Shown: positions 8,560 to 17,445 of the stretch, one piece after another
How positions within the stretch are numbered: the stretch's first letter is position 1
Layout: every line of letters starts with the position of its first letter
DNA from: Candidatus Merdinaster equi
Lineage (GTDB): Bacteria > Bacillota > Clostridia > Lachnospirales > Lachnospiraceae
Direction: 5' to 3'
Assembly: GCA_018064935.1 (NCBI GenBank)
Contig: JAGHUF010000011.1
Location: 19,445-83,444 of the forward strand
Length of the DNA: 64,000 bases
Position numbers and translations under genes: made by a program
Notes under the pieces: generated by a model
Databases searched by the model: none
Told to the model about the DNA's origin: nothing
What the model saw: only the letters and a program-made list of their open reading frames with translations

Positions 8560-10956
8560 ATGGATAATGCTAATAATTCTGAAATGAATACGGACTGCAA
8601 ATATATTACCAGACTTGAGGACAACACCTTTGTGTTAAATACCTTTAACACCACATATGCATTTCGGGTTATGGATAATTGCAAATATCTCGAGCACTTA
8701 TATTATGGCCGAAAGATACATTTGAATACGGCTGATGGTCTGGTTGAGCAGCACGCCTTTGCACCAGGTAACACTATTGTGTATGAAACAGGATGCGATT
8801 CGTTCTCACTGGAGGATGTATGCCTGGAAATGTCCAGCCTGGGAAAAGGTGATATTAGAGAGCCATTTATTGAGGCTGTATTGTCTGATGGTAGTACAAC
8901 CCTTGATTTTAAGTTTGAGAAGGCAGCAGTAGTTAAGGGTAAGAAAGCGCTCAAAACATTACCAAGCTCCTACGATGAGAATGAGGAAGCCTGTCAGCTC
9001 ATTATAGATATGGTTGATGATAATAACAGTATCAACGTAAGCCTATTATATTCCGTCTTTCCGTCAAAAGATGTTATTGTCAGAAGCACGCTTGTTTACA
9101 ATGCTGGTAAAGAGCCTCTGAGAATCACCAGAATTATGAGTAATCACCTTGATCTAAATACTAGTGACTATGTATTTACAAGATTCAGCGGTGCCTGGGC
9201 AAGAGAAATGAGCAGACATGATACTCTGCTAAACTGTGGAAAGATAGTAAATTCTTCATTCACAGGAACTTCATCAAACAGAGCCAATCCATTTGTGATG
9301 CTCTCAAAAGAGAATACAACGGAAGACCATGGAGAGTGCATAGGTTTCAATTTGATTTACAGCGGTAACCACTATGAAGCGGCCGAGGTAAACAGCTTTG
9401 GAAAGACCAGATTTGTTCAGGGCATTAATCCACAGAATTTTGAATATCTATTACTGCCAGAAGAATCTTTTGAAGCGCCGGAAGCTGTTATGAGTTATGC
9501 GGCAGGCGGGTTTAATTCTCTGAGTCATAATATGCATTCTTTTATAAGAGAGAATATTGTCCGCGGCAGCTATAAGAAAAAAGAAAGGCCCGTGTTGTTA
9601 AACAGCTGGGAAGCAGCTTATTTTGATATTAATAAGTCCGGACTTGTTAAGCTGGCAAAGGAGGGCAAAAGCGTTGGTATAGAGCTCTTTGTCATGGATG
9701 ATGGATGGTTTGGAGACAGAAATGATGACAGCCATTCACTGGGAGACTGGGAAGTAAATGAGAAAAAGCTTCCAGGTGGATTAGCCGGAATCGCAAACGA
9801 AATCAAGAAGCTCGGGATGGATTTTGGAATCTGGGTCGAGCCGGAAATGATAAGCGTGCAGAGTGAGCTTTTTAAGAAGCATCCGGAGTGGGTTATGGAT
9901 ATTCCGGGGAAACCACATTCAGAAGGCAGAAACCAAAGGATTCTCGACCTGTGTAATAAAGAGGTCCAGGACTTCATAATCGAGTCGATGACGAAAGTCT
10001 TTTCTAGTGCAGATATCTCATATGTTAAGTGGGATATGAACAGGATTATCTCTGATTATTATAGTAGAACACTTAGCAGCGACAGACAGAAAGAAGCTGG
10101 TCACAGATATGTACTTGGTCTGTACAGATGCATGGATGAATTGACAAGAAGATTTCCTGACATTTTGTTCGAGGGCTGCGCGTCAGGTGGAAATCGATTT
10201 GACCTTGGTATTTTATGCTATTTTCCACAGATATGGGCCAGCGATAATACGGATGCAATCTGCAGAACAGAAATACAGACGGGATATAGCTATGGCTATC
10301 CCCAGTCAGTAGTTGCTGCTCATGTTTCAAGCATTCCCAATCATCAGACACTCAGAAAGACTCCTCTGGATACAAGATTTAATGTTGCGGCATTTGGTGT
10401 GCTTGGATATGAGTGTAATCTGTGTGACATGAAGAAAGAGGATAAGGAAGCAATTGCCAAACAGATTAGCCTATATAAAGAATGGAGAAGTGTATTACAG
10501 TTTGGAAGCCTGTACAGAAATGATACAGATGATAATCAGACACAATGGACAGTCGTTTCTGAAGATAAGAAGAGGGCTGTCGGACTTAATCTGCAGAAAT
10601 TAGTCACACCTAATTGGCAGTATGCACAGTATATAGCAAAAGGCCTGGATGAGGAAGCTTTATACAGCTTTTATAATAATGAAATAAAAATCAATATAAA
10701 AGAATTTGGTGATTTGATTAACACAGTTGTGCCAGTTCACATCAGACAGGATTCCTTTGTTCATAATGTAGCAGCGCAGTTTGTGAAGATGGACAGTGCT
10801 AAGGAAGATCACAAGATGTTTGGTGATGCATTAATGTACTCTGGTGTGAAGCTAAAACAGGGGTTTAGTGGAACTGGCTATAATGGTGAAGTCAGATATT
10901 TTCAGGATTTCTGTTCGCAGCTCTTTCTCATGGAATGTGCGGACACACGCATGTAG
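8560..10956 (+). CDS. Alpha-galactosidase, glycoside hydrolase family 36
   Basis: A 798-residue GH36 enzyme. The N-terminal beta-supersandwich covers about 1-340. The catalytic barrel begins near VLLNSWEA and carries MDDGWFG, the nucleophile Asp492 in KWDMNR, the substrate loop FEGCASGGNR and the acid/base region SDNTDA (Asp562 is its first Asp). It removes alpha-1,6-galactose from melibiose and raffinose-type sugars and probably acts in the cytoplasm after uptake by the upstream symporter. The start ATG 8560 follows AAGGA. The last 55 bp overlap the end of the convergent MATE gene, and no terminator separates the two. Confidence 0.95.
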   Translation: MDNANNSEMNTDCKYITRLEDNTFVLNTFNTTYAFRVMDNCKYLEHLYYGRKIHLNTADGLVEQHAFAPGNTIVYETGCDSFSLEDVCLEMSSLGKGDIREPFIEAVLSDGSTTLDFKFEKAAVVKGKKALKTLPSSYDENEEACQLIIDMVDDNNSINVSLLYSVFPSKDVIVRSTLVYNAGKEPLRITRIMSNHLDLNTSDYVFTRFSGAWAREMSRHDTLLNCGKIVNSSFTGTSSNRANPFVMLSKENTTEDHGECIGFNLIYSGNHYEAAEVNSFGKTRFVQGINPQNFEYLLLPEESFEAPEAVMSYAAGGFNSLSHNMHSFIRENIVRGSYKKKERPVLLNSWEAAYFDINKSGLVKLAKEGKSVGIELFVMDDGWFGDRNDDSHSLGDWEVNEKKLPGGLAGIANEIKKLGMDFGIWVEPEMISVQSELFKKHPEWVMDIPGKPHSEGRNQRILDLCNKEVQDFIIESMTKVFSSADISYVKWDMNRIISDYYSRTLSSDRQKEAGHRYVLGLYRCMDELTRRFPDILFEGCASGGNRFDLGILCYFPQIWASDNTDAICRTEIQTGYSYGYPQSVVAAHVSSIPNHQTLRKTPLDTRFNVAAFGVLGYECNLCDMKKEDKEAIAKQISLYKEWRSVLQFGSLYRNDTDDNQTQWTVVSEDKKRAVGLNLQKLVTPNWQYAQYIAKGLDEEALYSFYNNEIKINIKEFGDLINTVVPVHIRQDSFVHNVAAQFVKMDSAKEDHKMFGDALMYSGVKLKQGFSGTGYNGEVRYFQDFCSQLFLMECADTRM

Positions 10957-12254
10957 AAAAAAACAGACAGGCCTGTAGCAATGCACCAGCCAATTGGCCA
11001 CGCATACCATATGCCAAGATAGCCAAGTATGGTGCCTGATAACAGCAGAGCTAGTGCAACTCGGATGATTAAATCTGAGAAAGTTGTGACCATGAATTCT
11101 TTCATTTTTTCCGCACCTCGTAGAACACCATCGGCAACGAGCTTGATGGATATAACAAAGTAAAATGGTGAAAGAATTCTAAGATATAATGTGCCTGATG
11201 TAATTGCATCCAGAGAAGGATCCTTGATAAAAAAAGTAAGTAGCGGACTGGGGAGTGTCAGGTAAAGAATGCATATTGGCAGGGAAATTAGCCATACCAT
11301 CTTTACACCAGCGATGAAGCCAGGTTTGATTCTTTCGGGCTTCTGCGCGCCAAGGTTCTGCGCAGTGTAATTGGAGACACCATTACCAAACGTGGTCAGT
11401 GATGTGATTATAAGGTTATTGAGTTTTACCGCTGCAGAATATCCCGCCATTACACCTGGTCCAAACATATTAATTGAACCCTGAATAATAATATTTCCGA
11501 TAGATATAAAGCTTTGCTGAAGTATGCTGGGGACCGCGACCACAATGAACTGGCGAAGTATTTGGGCAGAGAACAGGGCTGGTTTCTTAGGTGCTTTCAT
11601 GGAATGTACTCTTTTGAATACAAATAGGAGCGCCAGAATGCAGCTTACACTCTGGCACAGGAAGGTAGCCCATGCAATTCCAGGGACACCAAAATTAAAT
11701 ACTTGCACAAAGAGAATATCCATACCGATATTAGAAAGTGAAGAGGCTGCGAGGAAGTAAAAAGGTGTTTTCGAATCACCGAGTGCGGAGAAAATTCCTG
11801 TCGAAATATTGTAGAAGAACACGAAGGGGAGCCCCAACAGGTATATATTCATATACGTGACAGAGTCTGGCATGAGGTTTTCCGGTGTATTAACTATATG
11901 TAGTAAAGGAACGAAAAAAAGGAAGCCAATCAGCATGAGAGTAGCACATATTGCACCACTTGAAATGATAGAGGTAGATACTGCTGTTTTGAGTGAACTT
12001 ATATCTTTTGCTCCAAAGAATCTGGATGCAATGACTGAACAGCCGATATTGCAACCAAATGCAAATGCTATGAAGATTAGAGTTACCTGGTAGCTGTTGC
12101 CGATTGCGGCTATTGCATCCTCACCTATGAAGCGTCCGGCGACCCAGGAATCTGCGAGATTGTATAACTGTTGAAAGATAACGCTCCCGAACAGCGGGAG
12201 GCAGAAGTCCCGTATTGCTTTTGACGGTGTTCCGATAGTAAGATCTTTATTCAT
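10902..12254 (-). CDS. MATE-family efflux transporter
   Basis: A 450-residue, 12-helix multidrug and toxic-compound extrusion protein of the DinF/NorM superfamily. The N terminus has PLFGSVIFQQLYNLADSWVAG, and the repeat in the second half has VAVPSILQQSFISIGNIIIQG. The substrate cannot be told from sequence. I placed the start at ATG 12254 because GGAAAGG lies 9 bp before it; the frame extends another 18 codons. The 3' end runs 55 bp into the oppositely oriented GH36 gene. Confidence 0.93.
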   Translation of the reverse strand: MNKDLTIGTPSKAIRDFCLPLFGSVIFQQLYNLADSWVAGRFIGEDAIAAIGNSYQVTLIFIAFAFGCNIGCSVIASRFFGAKDISSLKTAVSTSIISSGAICATLMLIGFLFFVPLLHIVNTPENLMPDSVTYMNIYLLGLPFVFFYNISTGIFSALGDSKTPFYFLAASSLSNIGMDILFVQVFNFGVPGIAWATFLCQSVSCILALLFVFKRVHSMKAPKKPALFSAQILRQFIVVAVPSILQQSFISIGNIIIQGSINMFGPGVMAGYSAAVKLNNLIITSLTTFGNGVSNYTAQNLGAQKPERIKPGFIAGVKMVWLISLPICILYLTLPSPLLTFFIKDPSLDAITSGTLYLRILSPFYFVISIKLVADGVLRGAEKMKEFMVTTFSDLIIRVALALLLSGTILGYLGIWYAWPIGWCIATGLSVFFYMRVSAHSMRKSCEQKS

Positions 12255-12337
12255 ATCCCATGACCTTTCCATAACCTGCAGGCTTTGGGTCGCAGGTGGA
12301 AGTGGCAAGGTTCACCATTTCCAATTTCCAAAAAGAT

Positions 12338-12343
12338 ATTATA
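12338..12343 (-). promoter_or_regulatory. Putative -10 box of the MATE gene
   Basis: TATAAT on the minus strand, about 84 bp upstream of the chosen start. The matching -35 (ATTTCA at 17 bp spacing) is poor. Confidence 0.35.
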
Positions 12344-12394
12344 CTCGCGTATGAAAAAAATGAAATAAAAGAAAAGATAAAATTTTTATAAATA

Positions 12395-12411
12395 CCTATT
12401 GACATAGTAGG
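12395..12411. promoter_or_regulatory. Putative Rrf2 operator at the sulfur-uptake promoter
   Basis: CCTATTGACATAGTAGG is an imperfect palindrome that contains the -35 box. Its CTAT-N4-ATAGTAG core recurs in inverted orientation in the promoter of the Rrf2 gene at 18174-18188. An overlapping longer repeat, ACCTATT (12394-12400) with AATAGGT (12414-12420), spans -35 and spacer. Confidence 0.5.
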
Positions 12412-12427
12412 AAAATAGGTGTAAATT
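12399..12427 (+). promoter_or_regulatory. Promoter of the Met/Cys uptake operon
   Basis: A perfect TTGACA (12399-12404), 17 bp, then TAAATT (12422-12427, four of six). Transcription would start near 12434, about 25 nt before the leader peptide. Confidence 0.75.
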
Positions 12428-12458
12428 AACATCATCTTAAATGAAAGGGGCAAGACAA

Positions 12459-12578
12459 ATGAAGAATGTTTTACTAACTTCGAGTTCAAACATGTGTATG
12501 TGTATGTGTCGAATGCTATTCTCCCAGGCAAGTGAAATGACCGGGTGTATGGCACATTTGTCATGCAGCCGAAAATAA
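12459..12578 (+). CDS. Met/Cys-rich leader peptide of the uptake operon
   Basis: A 39-codon reading frame too short for usual gene calls. ATG 12459 is preceded by AAAGGGG with 8-bp spacing, a near ideal ribosome site. The peptide starts MKNVLLTSSSNMCMCMCRM and has four Met plus three Cys codons among codons 12-19 (12492-12515), with more Cys and Met at codons 27, 30, 31 and 36. It lies between a promoter and an intrinsic terminator, ahead of genes for methionine-type and polar-amino-acid ABC transporters. This is the layout of ribosome-mediated attenuation, where shortage of charged tRNA-Met or tRNA-Cys would stall the ribosome. The attenuation role is inference; the frame, codons and ribosome site are directly visible. 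Confidence 0.82.
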   Translation: MKNVLLTSSSNMCMCMCRMLFSQASEMTGCMAHLSCSRK

Positions 12579-12611
12579 TAAGAATTATTATTTGAAGTCA
12601 TTGCCTGGGAG
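12521..12611 (+). promoter_or_regulatory. Antiterminator pairing of the leader
   Basis: CTCCCAGGCAA (12521-12531), just after the Met/Cys codons, is the exact complement of TTGCCTGGGAG (12601-12611). That second segment is also the left arm of the terminator, so the two structures exclude each other. A ribosome stalled in codons 12-17 leaves 12521-12531 free to pair. Confidence 0.75.
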
Positions 12612-12631
12612 TTAACAACCCAGGCATTTTT
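12602..12631 (+). terminator. Attenuator terminator
   Basis: TGCCTGGG (12602-12609) pairs with CCCAGGCA (12619-12626) over a 9-nt loop, followed by TTTTTATTG. It lies 23 bp after the leader-peptide stop and 70 bp before the first structural gene. Confidence 0.85.
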
Positions 12632-12702
12632 ATTGCAGAAAATGCTCGACAAAACACATACATATTATTGAATTACGAATAAAAGAAAGAGGAAAAAAGA
12701 TT

Positions 12703-14364
12703 ATGAAAAAGAAACTATTGACGAAAATATTAACTAGTGCTGTTGCACTGACTTTAGGCCTGACAACACTTGCTGGCTGCGGTGCACAGAATGGTGATAC
12801 ACAGACAGCTGATGCGAATAAAGTCTACAGAACACTTGATGAGATTAAAGAGAGCGGAAAGATAAACATCGGAGTATTCTCAGATAAGAATCCATTCGGT
12901 TATGTAGATGAGAATGGTGAATATCAGGGCTATGATGTTTATTTCGCAGATAGAATCGGTAAGGACCTGGGCGTAGAAATCAATTATGTTTCTACCGAGG
13001 CAGCAAGCAGAGTTGAGTATCTTGAAACTGGTAAGGTTGATATAGTACTTGCAAACTTCACAGTAACTGAGGAGAGAGCACAGAAAGTTGATTTTGCTCT
13101 TCCATACATGAATGTAGCACTTGGAGTTGTATCACATGAGGGTAATGTGGTTGAGAGCCTTGATCAGGTCGGTGCTGATGAGCAGGTAATCGTAATCTCT
13201 GGAACAACTGCTGAGACATATCTTGAGAAGAATTATCCAGACATCAAGCTTCAGAAGTTTGATACCTATGCTACAGCAAAGACTTCTTTTGAAAACGGAA
13301 CCGGAGCTCATTGGGCAAATGATAATACTGAAGTTATCGCATATGCAATTGAGAACCCAGGATATGTTGTAGGTATTCCTTCTCTCGGAAGCCAGGATAC
13401 AATTGCACCTGCTGTTTCTAAGGGCAATGATACACTTCTTGCATGGCTTAATGATGAGATTAAGAGCCTTGGAAATGAGAATTTCTTCCATGCAGATTAT
13501 GAGGCAACCCTCATCGGAACCTATGGCGCTGAATATGAAGATACACTTGTTGTAGAAGGTGGTGTGACAGCTTCTGGTAATGAGCAGACAACAACAGCAG
13601 CTGGCGATTTAAACATCGTACCTGGAAATGGTGAAAAGATTAAGATTGCAGCATCTCCAATCCCTCATGCTGAAATTCTTGCTAAGGCAGCAGAGATCCT
13701 TAAGGATTACGGATATGAGCTTGATGTTGTTGAGTTCGAAGATTATGTTCAGCCAAACCTTGTTGTAGAATCAGGTGAATTTGATGCTAACTATGTAGAG
13801 CATGTACCATACTTAAACAGCTTCAATGCAGAGCAGGGAACACACCTTGTTGATGCAGGACAAATCCACTATGAGCCATTTGGTATCTATCCAGGAACAA
13901 AGAGTAGCTTAAGCGATATTGCAGATGGCGATACAATCGCAATTCCTAATGATACAACTAATGAAGCAAGAGCATTGCTTCTTCTTCAGGACAATGGACT
14001 TATTAAACTTGCTGACGGAGCTGGACTAACAGCAACAGTAAATGAAATTGTTGAGAACCCAAACAATATTAAATTCATCGAGCTTGAGGCAGCACAGGTT
14101 GCCAGAGTAGCAGACGAAGTATCTTATGTAGTATTGAATGGTAACTATGCTCTTGAGGCTGGTTTCTCTGTAGGAAAAGATTCAATTGCATATGAGGCAA
14201 GTGATTCAGTTGCAGCAACAACATATGTAAACATCATCGCTGTATATGAAGGAAATGAGACCAGCGACAAGATCCAGGCACTGGTTGCAGTACTTAGATC
14301 TGATGCAATCAAGAATTTCATTACTGAGACATATGATGGTGCAGTTATCTTCTTCGAGAAGTAG
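12703..14364 (+). CDS. Fused substrate-binding lipoprotein: polar-amino-acid (SBP_bac_3) domain + MetQ/NlpA domain
   Basis: A 553-residue lipoprotein with a lipobox LAGC (acyl Cys26). Residues about 42-280 are a family 3 solute-binding domain of the cystine/polar amino acid type (KINIGVFSDKNPFGYVDENG, later DIVLANFTVTEERA). Residues about 308-553 are a complete NlpA/MetQ domain (KIKIAASPIPHAEILA, later DANYVEHVPYLNSF). Each domain normally exists as its own lipoprotein, so this is a tandem of two unrelated binding folds. Downstream lie a MetN-MetI pair and a separate two-permease plus ATPase core, one for each domain type. Expected substrates are methionine and cystine or cysteine, supported by the Met/Cys leader. 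A stable hairpin follows the gene. Confidence 0.92.
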   Translation: MKKKLLTKILTSAVALTLGLTTLAGCGAQNGDTQTADANKVYRTLDEIKESGKINIGVFSDKNPFGYVDENGEYQGYDVYFADRIGKDLGVEINYVSTEAASRVEYLETGKVDIVLANFTVTEERAQKVDFALPYMNVALGVVSHEGNVVESLDQVGADEQVIVISGTTAETYLEKNYPDIKLQKFDTYATAKTSFENGTGAHWANDNTEVIAYAIENPGYVVGIPSLGSQDTIAPAVSKGNDTLLAWLNDEIKSLGNENFFHADYEATLIGTYGAEYEDTLVVEGGVTASGNEQTTTAAGDLNIVPGNGEKIKIAASPIPHAEILAKAAEILKDYGYELDVVEFEDYVQPNLVVESGEFDANYVEHVPYLNSFNAEQGTHLVDAGQIHYEPFGIYPGTKSSLSDIADGDTIAIPNDTTNEARALLLLQDNGLIKLADGAGLTATVNEIVENPNNIKFIELEAAQVARVADEVSYVVLNGNYALEAGFSVGKDSIAYEASDSVAATTYVNIIAVYEGNETSDKIQALVAVLRSDAIKNFITETYDGAVIFFEK

Positions 14365-14389
14365 AAATAATCAAATAGGATAAACATTG

Positions 14390-14416
14390 GAAAGAGGACA
14401 GCAGATGTCCTCTTTC
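14390..14416 (+). other. Intercistronic RNA hairpin
   Basis: GAAAGAGGACA (14390-14400) and TGTCCTCTTTC (14406-14416) form a perfect 11-bp stem with a 5-nt loop. No T-run follows, so it is more likely a 3'-end stabiliser or processing site that raises binding-protein levels over the transporter subunits than a full terminator. Confidence 0.7.
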
Positions 14417-14432
14417 TAGTTAGGTGGCGTAG

Positions 14433-15446
14433 ATGAGTGAAATTGAAATCAGGAATTTATCAAAAAAATTCCAAATTAAAGGCCAGCAGATAGTTGCTTT
14501 AAGCGAGATAAATTTGAATATAGAAAAAGGGGATATATTCGGAATAATAGGTATGTCCGGAGCAGGAAAAAGCACTCTTGTAAGATCAATCAATTTCCTC
14601 GAAAAACCAACTGAGGGAGAGATACTGATTGATGGAGTAAATCTGGCAGAGTTATCTGCGAGAGAACTCAGGAAAAAAAGAAGCGAGATTGGAATGATAT
14701 TCCAGAGCTTTAACCTGCTAGAGCAGAAAAATGTGCTTGATAATATTTGCTTTCCTCTTGAGATAAATGGTATCAGGAAAAAGGAAGCGAGGAAAAAGGC
14801 GAAGGAATTATTAGCAGTCGTAAAGCTTGAAGATAAAGAGAAGGCATACCCGTCACAGTTGTCTGGCGGACAGAAACAGAGAGTAGCCATAGCGAGAGCA
14901 CTTGCAACTGATCCCAAAATACTATTGTGTGATGAGGCGACAAGCGCGCTGGATCCACAGACAACAGAGGCAATACTTAATTTGCTCCGTGAGATAAATG
15001 AGAGACTCGGCATAACGATAGTGATTATTACACATCAGATGTCTGTTGTAACTGATATATGTAAGAAAGTTGCGATTATTGACAGCGGAAGACTGGTTGA
15101 GGAGGGTGATGTTGAGACTATATTCGAATCGCCAAGGTCAGATGCTGCAAAAGAGTTAATTTCAGGAAAAACTGTAGGAAGAAAGACCTATTCGGAGCTT
15201 GAGGCCGAGAGAAAAATACGAATTGTATATAGAGAGAATTCGGCGTATGAACCTATTATCTCTAACCTGGTACTGAAATTTAATGCACCAGTTAATATTC
15301 TGAAGGCAGATACAAAAAATGTAAATGGAAGAGCCGTCGGTGAGATGATTCTGGGTTTGCCGGATGATAAAGAATTACAAAATGAGCTTATTGATTATCT
15401 GAAAGAGAAAAAACTGGTAGTTACGGAGGTTACAGAGGATGTTTGA
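14433..15446 (+). CDS. metN: Methionine ABC transporter ATP-binding protein
   Basis: A 337-residue ATPase with Walker A GMSGAGKST, signature LSGGQKQR and Walker B ILLCDEATSALD. Residues about 265-335 form the NIL domain typical of MetN, which senses internal methionine and closes the transporter. It energises MetI, whose gene overlaps it by 8 bp. The start ATG 14433 follows TTAGGTGGCG. Family and order (binding protein, MetN, MetI) agree with a methionine-type importer. Confidence 0.95.
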   Translation: MSEIEIRNLSKKFQIKGQQIVALSEINLNIEKGDIFGIIGMSGAGKSTLVRSINFLEKPTEGEILIDGVNLAELSARELRKKRSEIGMIFQSFNLLEQKNVLDNICFPLEINGIRKKEARKKAKELLAVVKLEDKEKAYPSQLSGGQKQRVAIARALATDPKILLCDEATSALDPQTTEAILNLLREINERLGITIVIITHQMSVVTDICKKVAIIDSGRLVEEGDVETIFESPRSDAAKELISGKTVGRKTYSELEAERKIRIVYRENSAYEPIISNLVLKFNAPVNILKADTKNVNGRAVGEMILGLPDDKELQNELIDYLKEKKLVVTEVTEDV

Positions 15447-16101
15447 TGCAAAAGTAATACAAATGCTGTTAGAAGGCGTGAGAGATACTCTGTACATGAC
15501 ATTGGTATCTACAATTATTGGATATGCTGTTGGTCTACCACTTGGTATTCTGCTAAATGTTACAGGAGTGACCGGGCTTAGGCCGAATCGAATAGTATAT
15601 AGAATAGTGGATGTTATATGTAATATAATCCGAAGCATTCCATTCATTATATTGCTTATTCTACTTATTCCATTCACAAGATTTGTTGTTGGACAGAGCT
15701 ATGGATCTAATGGTGTAATTGTACCTCTGGTTGTATGTGCATCGGCATATATTGCCCGAGTGGTTGAGTCTTCGCTGAATGAAGTTGACCATGGAATAAT
15801 TGAGGCGGCAAAGTCAATGGGAGCTAACAATATTCAGATTGTATTTAAGGTACTTCTGGTTGAAGCAAAGACATCACTTATCACTGGTTTTACTATCACC
15901 ACCGGGTTGCTTCTCGGATATTCTGCTATGTCAGGAACTGTTGGTGGTGGCGGACTCGGAGATATTGCGGTCAGATATGGATATCATAGATGGCAGGCAG
16001 ATATCATGATTACAACAGTAATTCTGCTAATCATTATTTTCCAGATAATTCAGTATATTGGAACAAAGATTGCTTCTTCGTTAGATCATAGAAAAAGATA
16101 G
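15439..16101 (+). CDS. metI: Methionine ABC transporter permease
   Basis: A 220-residue type I ABC permease with five predicted helices and the coupling segment EAAKSMGANNIQIVFKVLL followed by SAMSGTVGGGGLGDIA, both typical of MetI. It starts 8 bp inside metN with GGAGG 9 bp before the ATG. It is expected to form a MetN2-MetI2 complex fed by the NlpA half of the fused lipoprotein. Confidence 0.95.
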   Translation: MFDAKVIQMLLEGVRDTLYMTLVSTIIGYAVGLPLGILLNVTGVTGLRPNRIVYRIVDVICNIIRSIPFIILLILLIPFTRFVVGQSYGSNGVIVPLVVCASAYIARVVESSLNEVDHGIIEAAKSMGANNIQIVFKVLLVEAKTSLITGFTITTGLLLGYSAMSGTVGGGGLGDIAVRYGYHRWQADIMITTVILLIIIFQIIQYIGTKIASSLDHRKR

Positions 16102-16113
16102 TAGGAACACATT

Positions 16114-16773
16114 ATGGATTTTGGAGTAATTGCCAATTATATGCCGCTATATTCTGAGGCATTTCTTCTGACAATAAAAATAGGGTGGATAGGAATTGCG
16201 ATTTCGATTGTTATCGGAATTGTTGTGGCATTTGTGCTGCATTTCAAAATTCCTTTTTTGAATATAATCGCAAAGGGATATGTGGAATTATTCAGAAATA
16301 CACCACTTCTGGTGCAGCTGTTTTTCATCTATTTTGGTTTGCCAAAGATTGGTATTGTTATATCGGCAGAGGTATGTGGAGCAGTTGGACTTGGACTTTT
16401 AGGTGGAAGCTACATGGCGGAAACAATTAGAAGCGGGCTGGATGCAATTCCGGTATCGCAGGGAGAGAGCGCTAAGGCATTAGGACTTAAACCAGTACAG
16501 ATTTTCACCAGAATAACGCTCCCACAGGCCTTTACGATTAGTGTCCCGGGAATAGTTGCCAATGTAATATTTCTGCTTAAGGAAACGAGCGTTTTTTCGG
16601 CGATAAGCCTAATGGATCTGATGTTCACGGCTAAGGATTTGATTGGACTGTATTACAACACTACGGAATGCCTGGTGATGCTGGTAGCATTCTACATCGT
16701 GATGCTTCTTCCTGTTTCAATTGCTGGAAGCATAATCGAGAAAAAATACAGATATAAAATGTATGGAGCATAA
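16114..16773 (+). CDS. Polar amino acid ABC transporter permease 1
   Basis: A 219-residue HisM/TcyL-type permease. The ELFRNTPLLVQLFFIYFGLP segment and the EAA-loop sequence GESAKALGLKPVQIFTRITL are hallmarks of family 3 amino acid importers. An AGGA site lies 8 bp before ATG 16114. With the next two genes it makes a full second ABC core distinct from MetNI. The leader peptide and fused binding protein suggest cystine or another sulfur amino acid, by inference only. Confidence 0.92.
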   Translation: MDFGVIANYMPLYSEAFLLTIKIGWIGIAISIVIGIVVAFVLHFKIPFLNIIAKGYVELFRNTPLLVQLFFIYFGLPKIGIVISAEVCGAVGLGLLGGSYMAETIRSGLDAIPVSQGESAKALGLKPVQIFTRITLPQAFTISVPGIVANVIFLLKETSVFSAISLMDLMFTAKDLIGLYYNTTECLVMLVAFYIVMLLPVSIAGSIIEKKYRYKMYGA

Positions 16774-16775
16774 AT

Positions 16776-17444
16776 ATGGGATTTGAGGTTTTATTTAAGG
16801 GTAGTAATATGCTAAGGCTTCTGGAAGGGCTTGGAGTCTCACTTGGAATCAGCCTCATTTCGGTAGTAATCAGCATCGTTCTCGGCGTGTTTGTAGGAAT
16901 GCTGATGACTATGAAAAATAAGGTAATCAAGGCAATAACGAGAGTGTATCTGGAAATTGTTAGAATTATGCCCCAGATGGTGCTGCTGTTTATCGTGTAT
17001 TTTGGTGCGACAAAGGCAATGGGAATTAATCTCAGTGCAGAAGTGTCAGCGATTATTGTTTTTTCCTTCTGGGGAGTTGGCGAGATGTCAGACCTGGTGA
17101 GAGGTGCGATGCAGAGTATACCTGTCATTCAGTACGAGAGCAGCTATGCGCTGGGACTGAATAAATTTCAGACGTTTATACACGTTATCATTCCGCAGAT
17201 AATCAGAAGGATGCTTCCCTTGTCAATCAACCTGATTACGCGAATGATAAAAACGACAAGCCTTGTCATGATGATAGGAATTGTTGAGGTACTTAAGGTA
17301 GGGCAGCAGATAATAGAGGCTAACAGAAAGACTTCTCCAGATGCGGCATTTGGAGTATTTGCAACAATTTTTCTGCTGTATTTCATTGCATGCTGGCCAA
17401 TAAGCTGTCTGTCTAAGTATTTGGAAAAGAAATGGGGGAAATAG
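16776..17444 (+). CDS. Polar amino acid ABC transporter permease 2
   Basis: A 222-residue permease homologous to the preceding one (YLEIVRIMPQMVLLFIVYFG, then SSYALGLNKFQTFIHVIIPQ). The RNTP motif of the partner is replaced by RIMP here. It starts 2 bp after the upstream stop, with GGAG in range, and is followed after 1 bp by the ATPase. The pair probably forms a heterodimeric channel. Confidence 0.92.
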   Translation: MGFEVLFKGSNMLRLLEGLGVSLGISLISVVISIVLGVFVGMLMTMKNKVIKAITRVYLEIVRIMPQMVLLFIVYFGATKAMGINLSAEVSAIIVFSFWGVGEMSDLVRGAMQSIPVIQYESSYALGLNKFQTFIHVIIPQIIRRMLPLSINLITRMIKTTSLVMMIGIVEVLKVGQQIIEANRKTSPDAAFGVFATIFLLYFIACWPISCLSKYLEKKWGK

Positions 17445-17445
17445 T

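Noticed and set aside
12428..12702. T-box or SAM riboswitch before the Met/Cys uptake operon
   Set aside because: No T-box sequence or SAM-type core is visible; the segment is explained by a leader peptide and two competing hairpins.
16097..16104. ATAGTAGG match to the Rrf2-type motif
   Set aside because: It is the metI stop codon plus the next ribosome site, with no left half-site or promoter.
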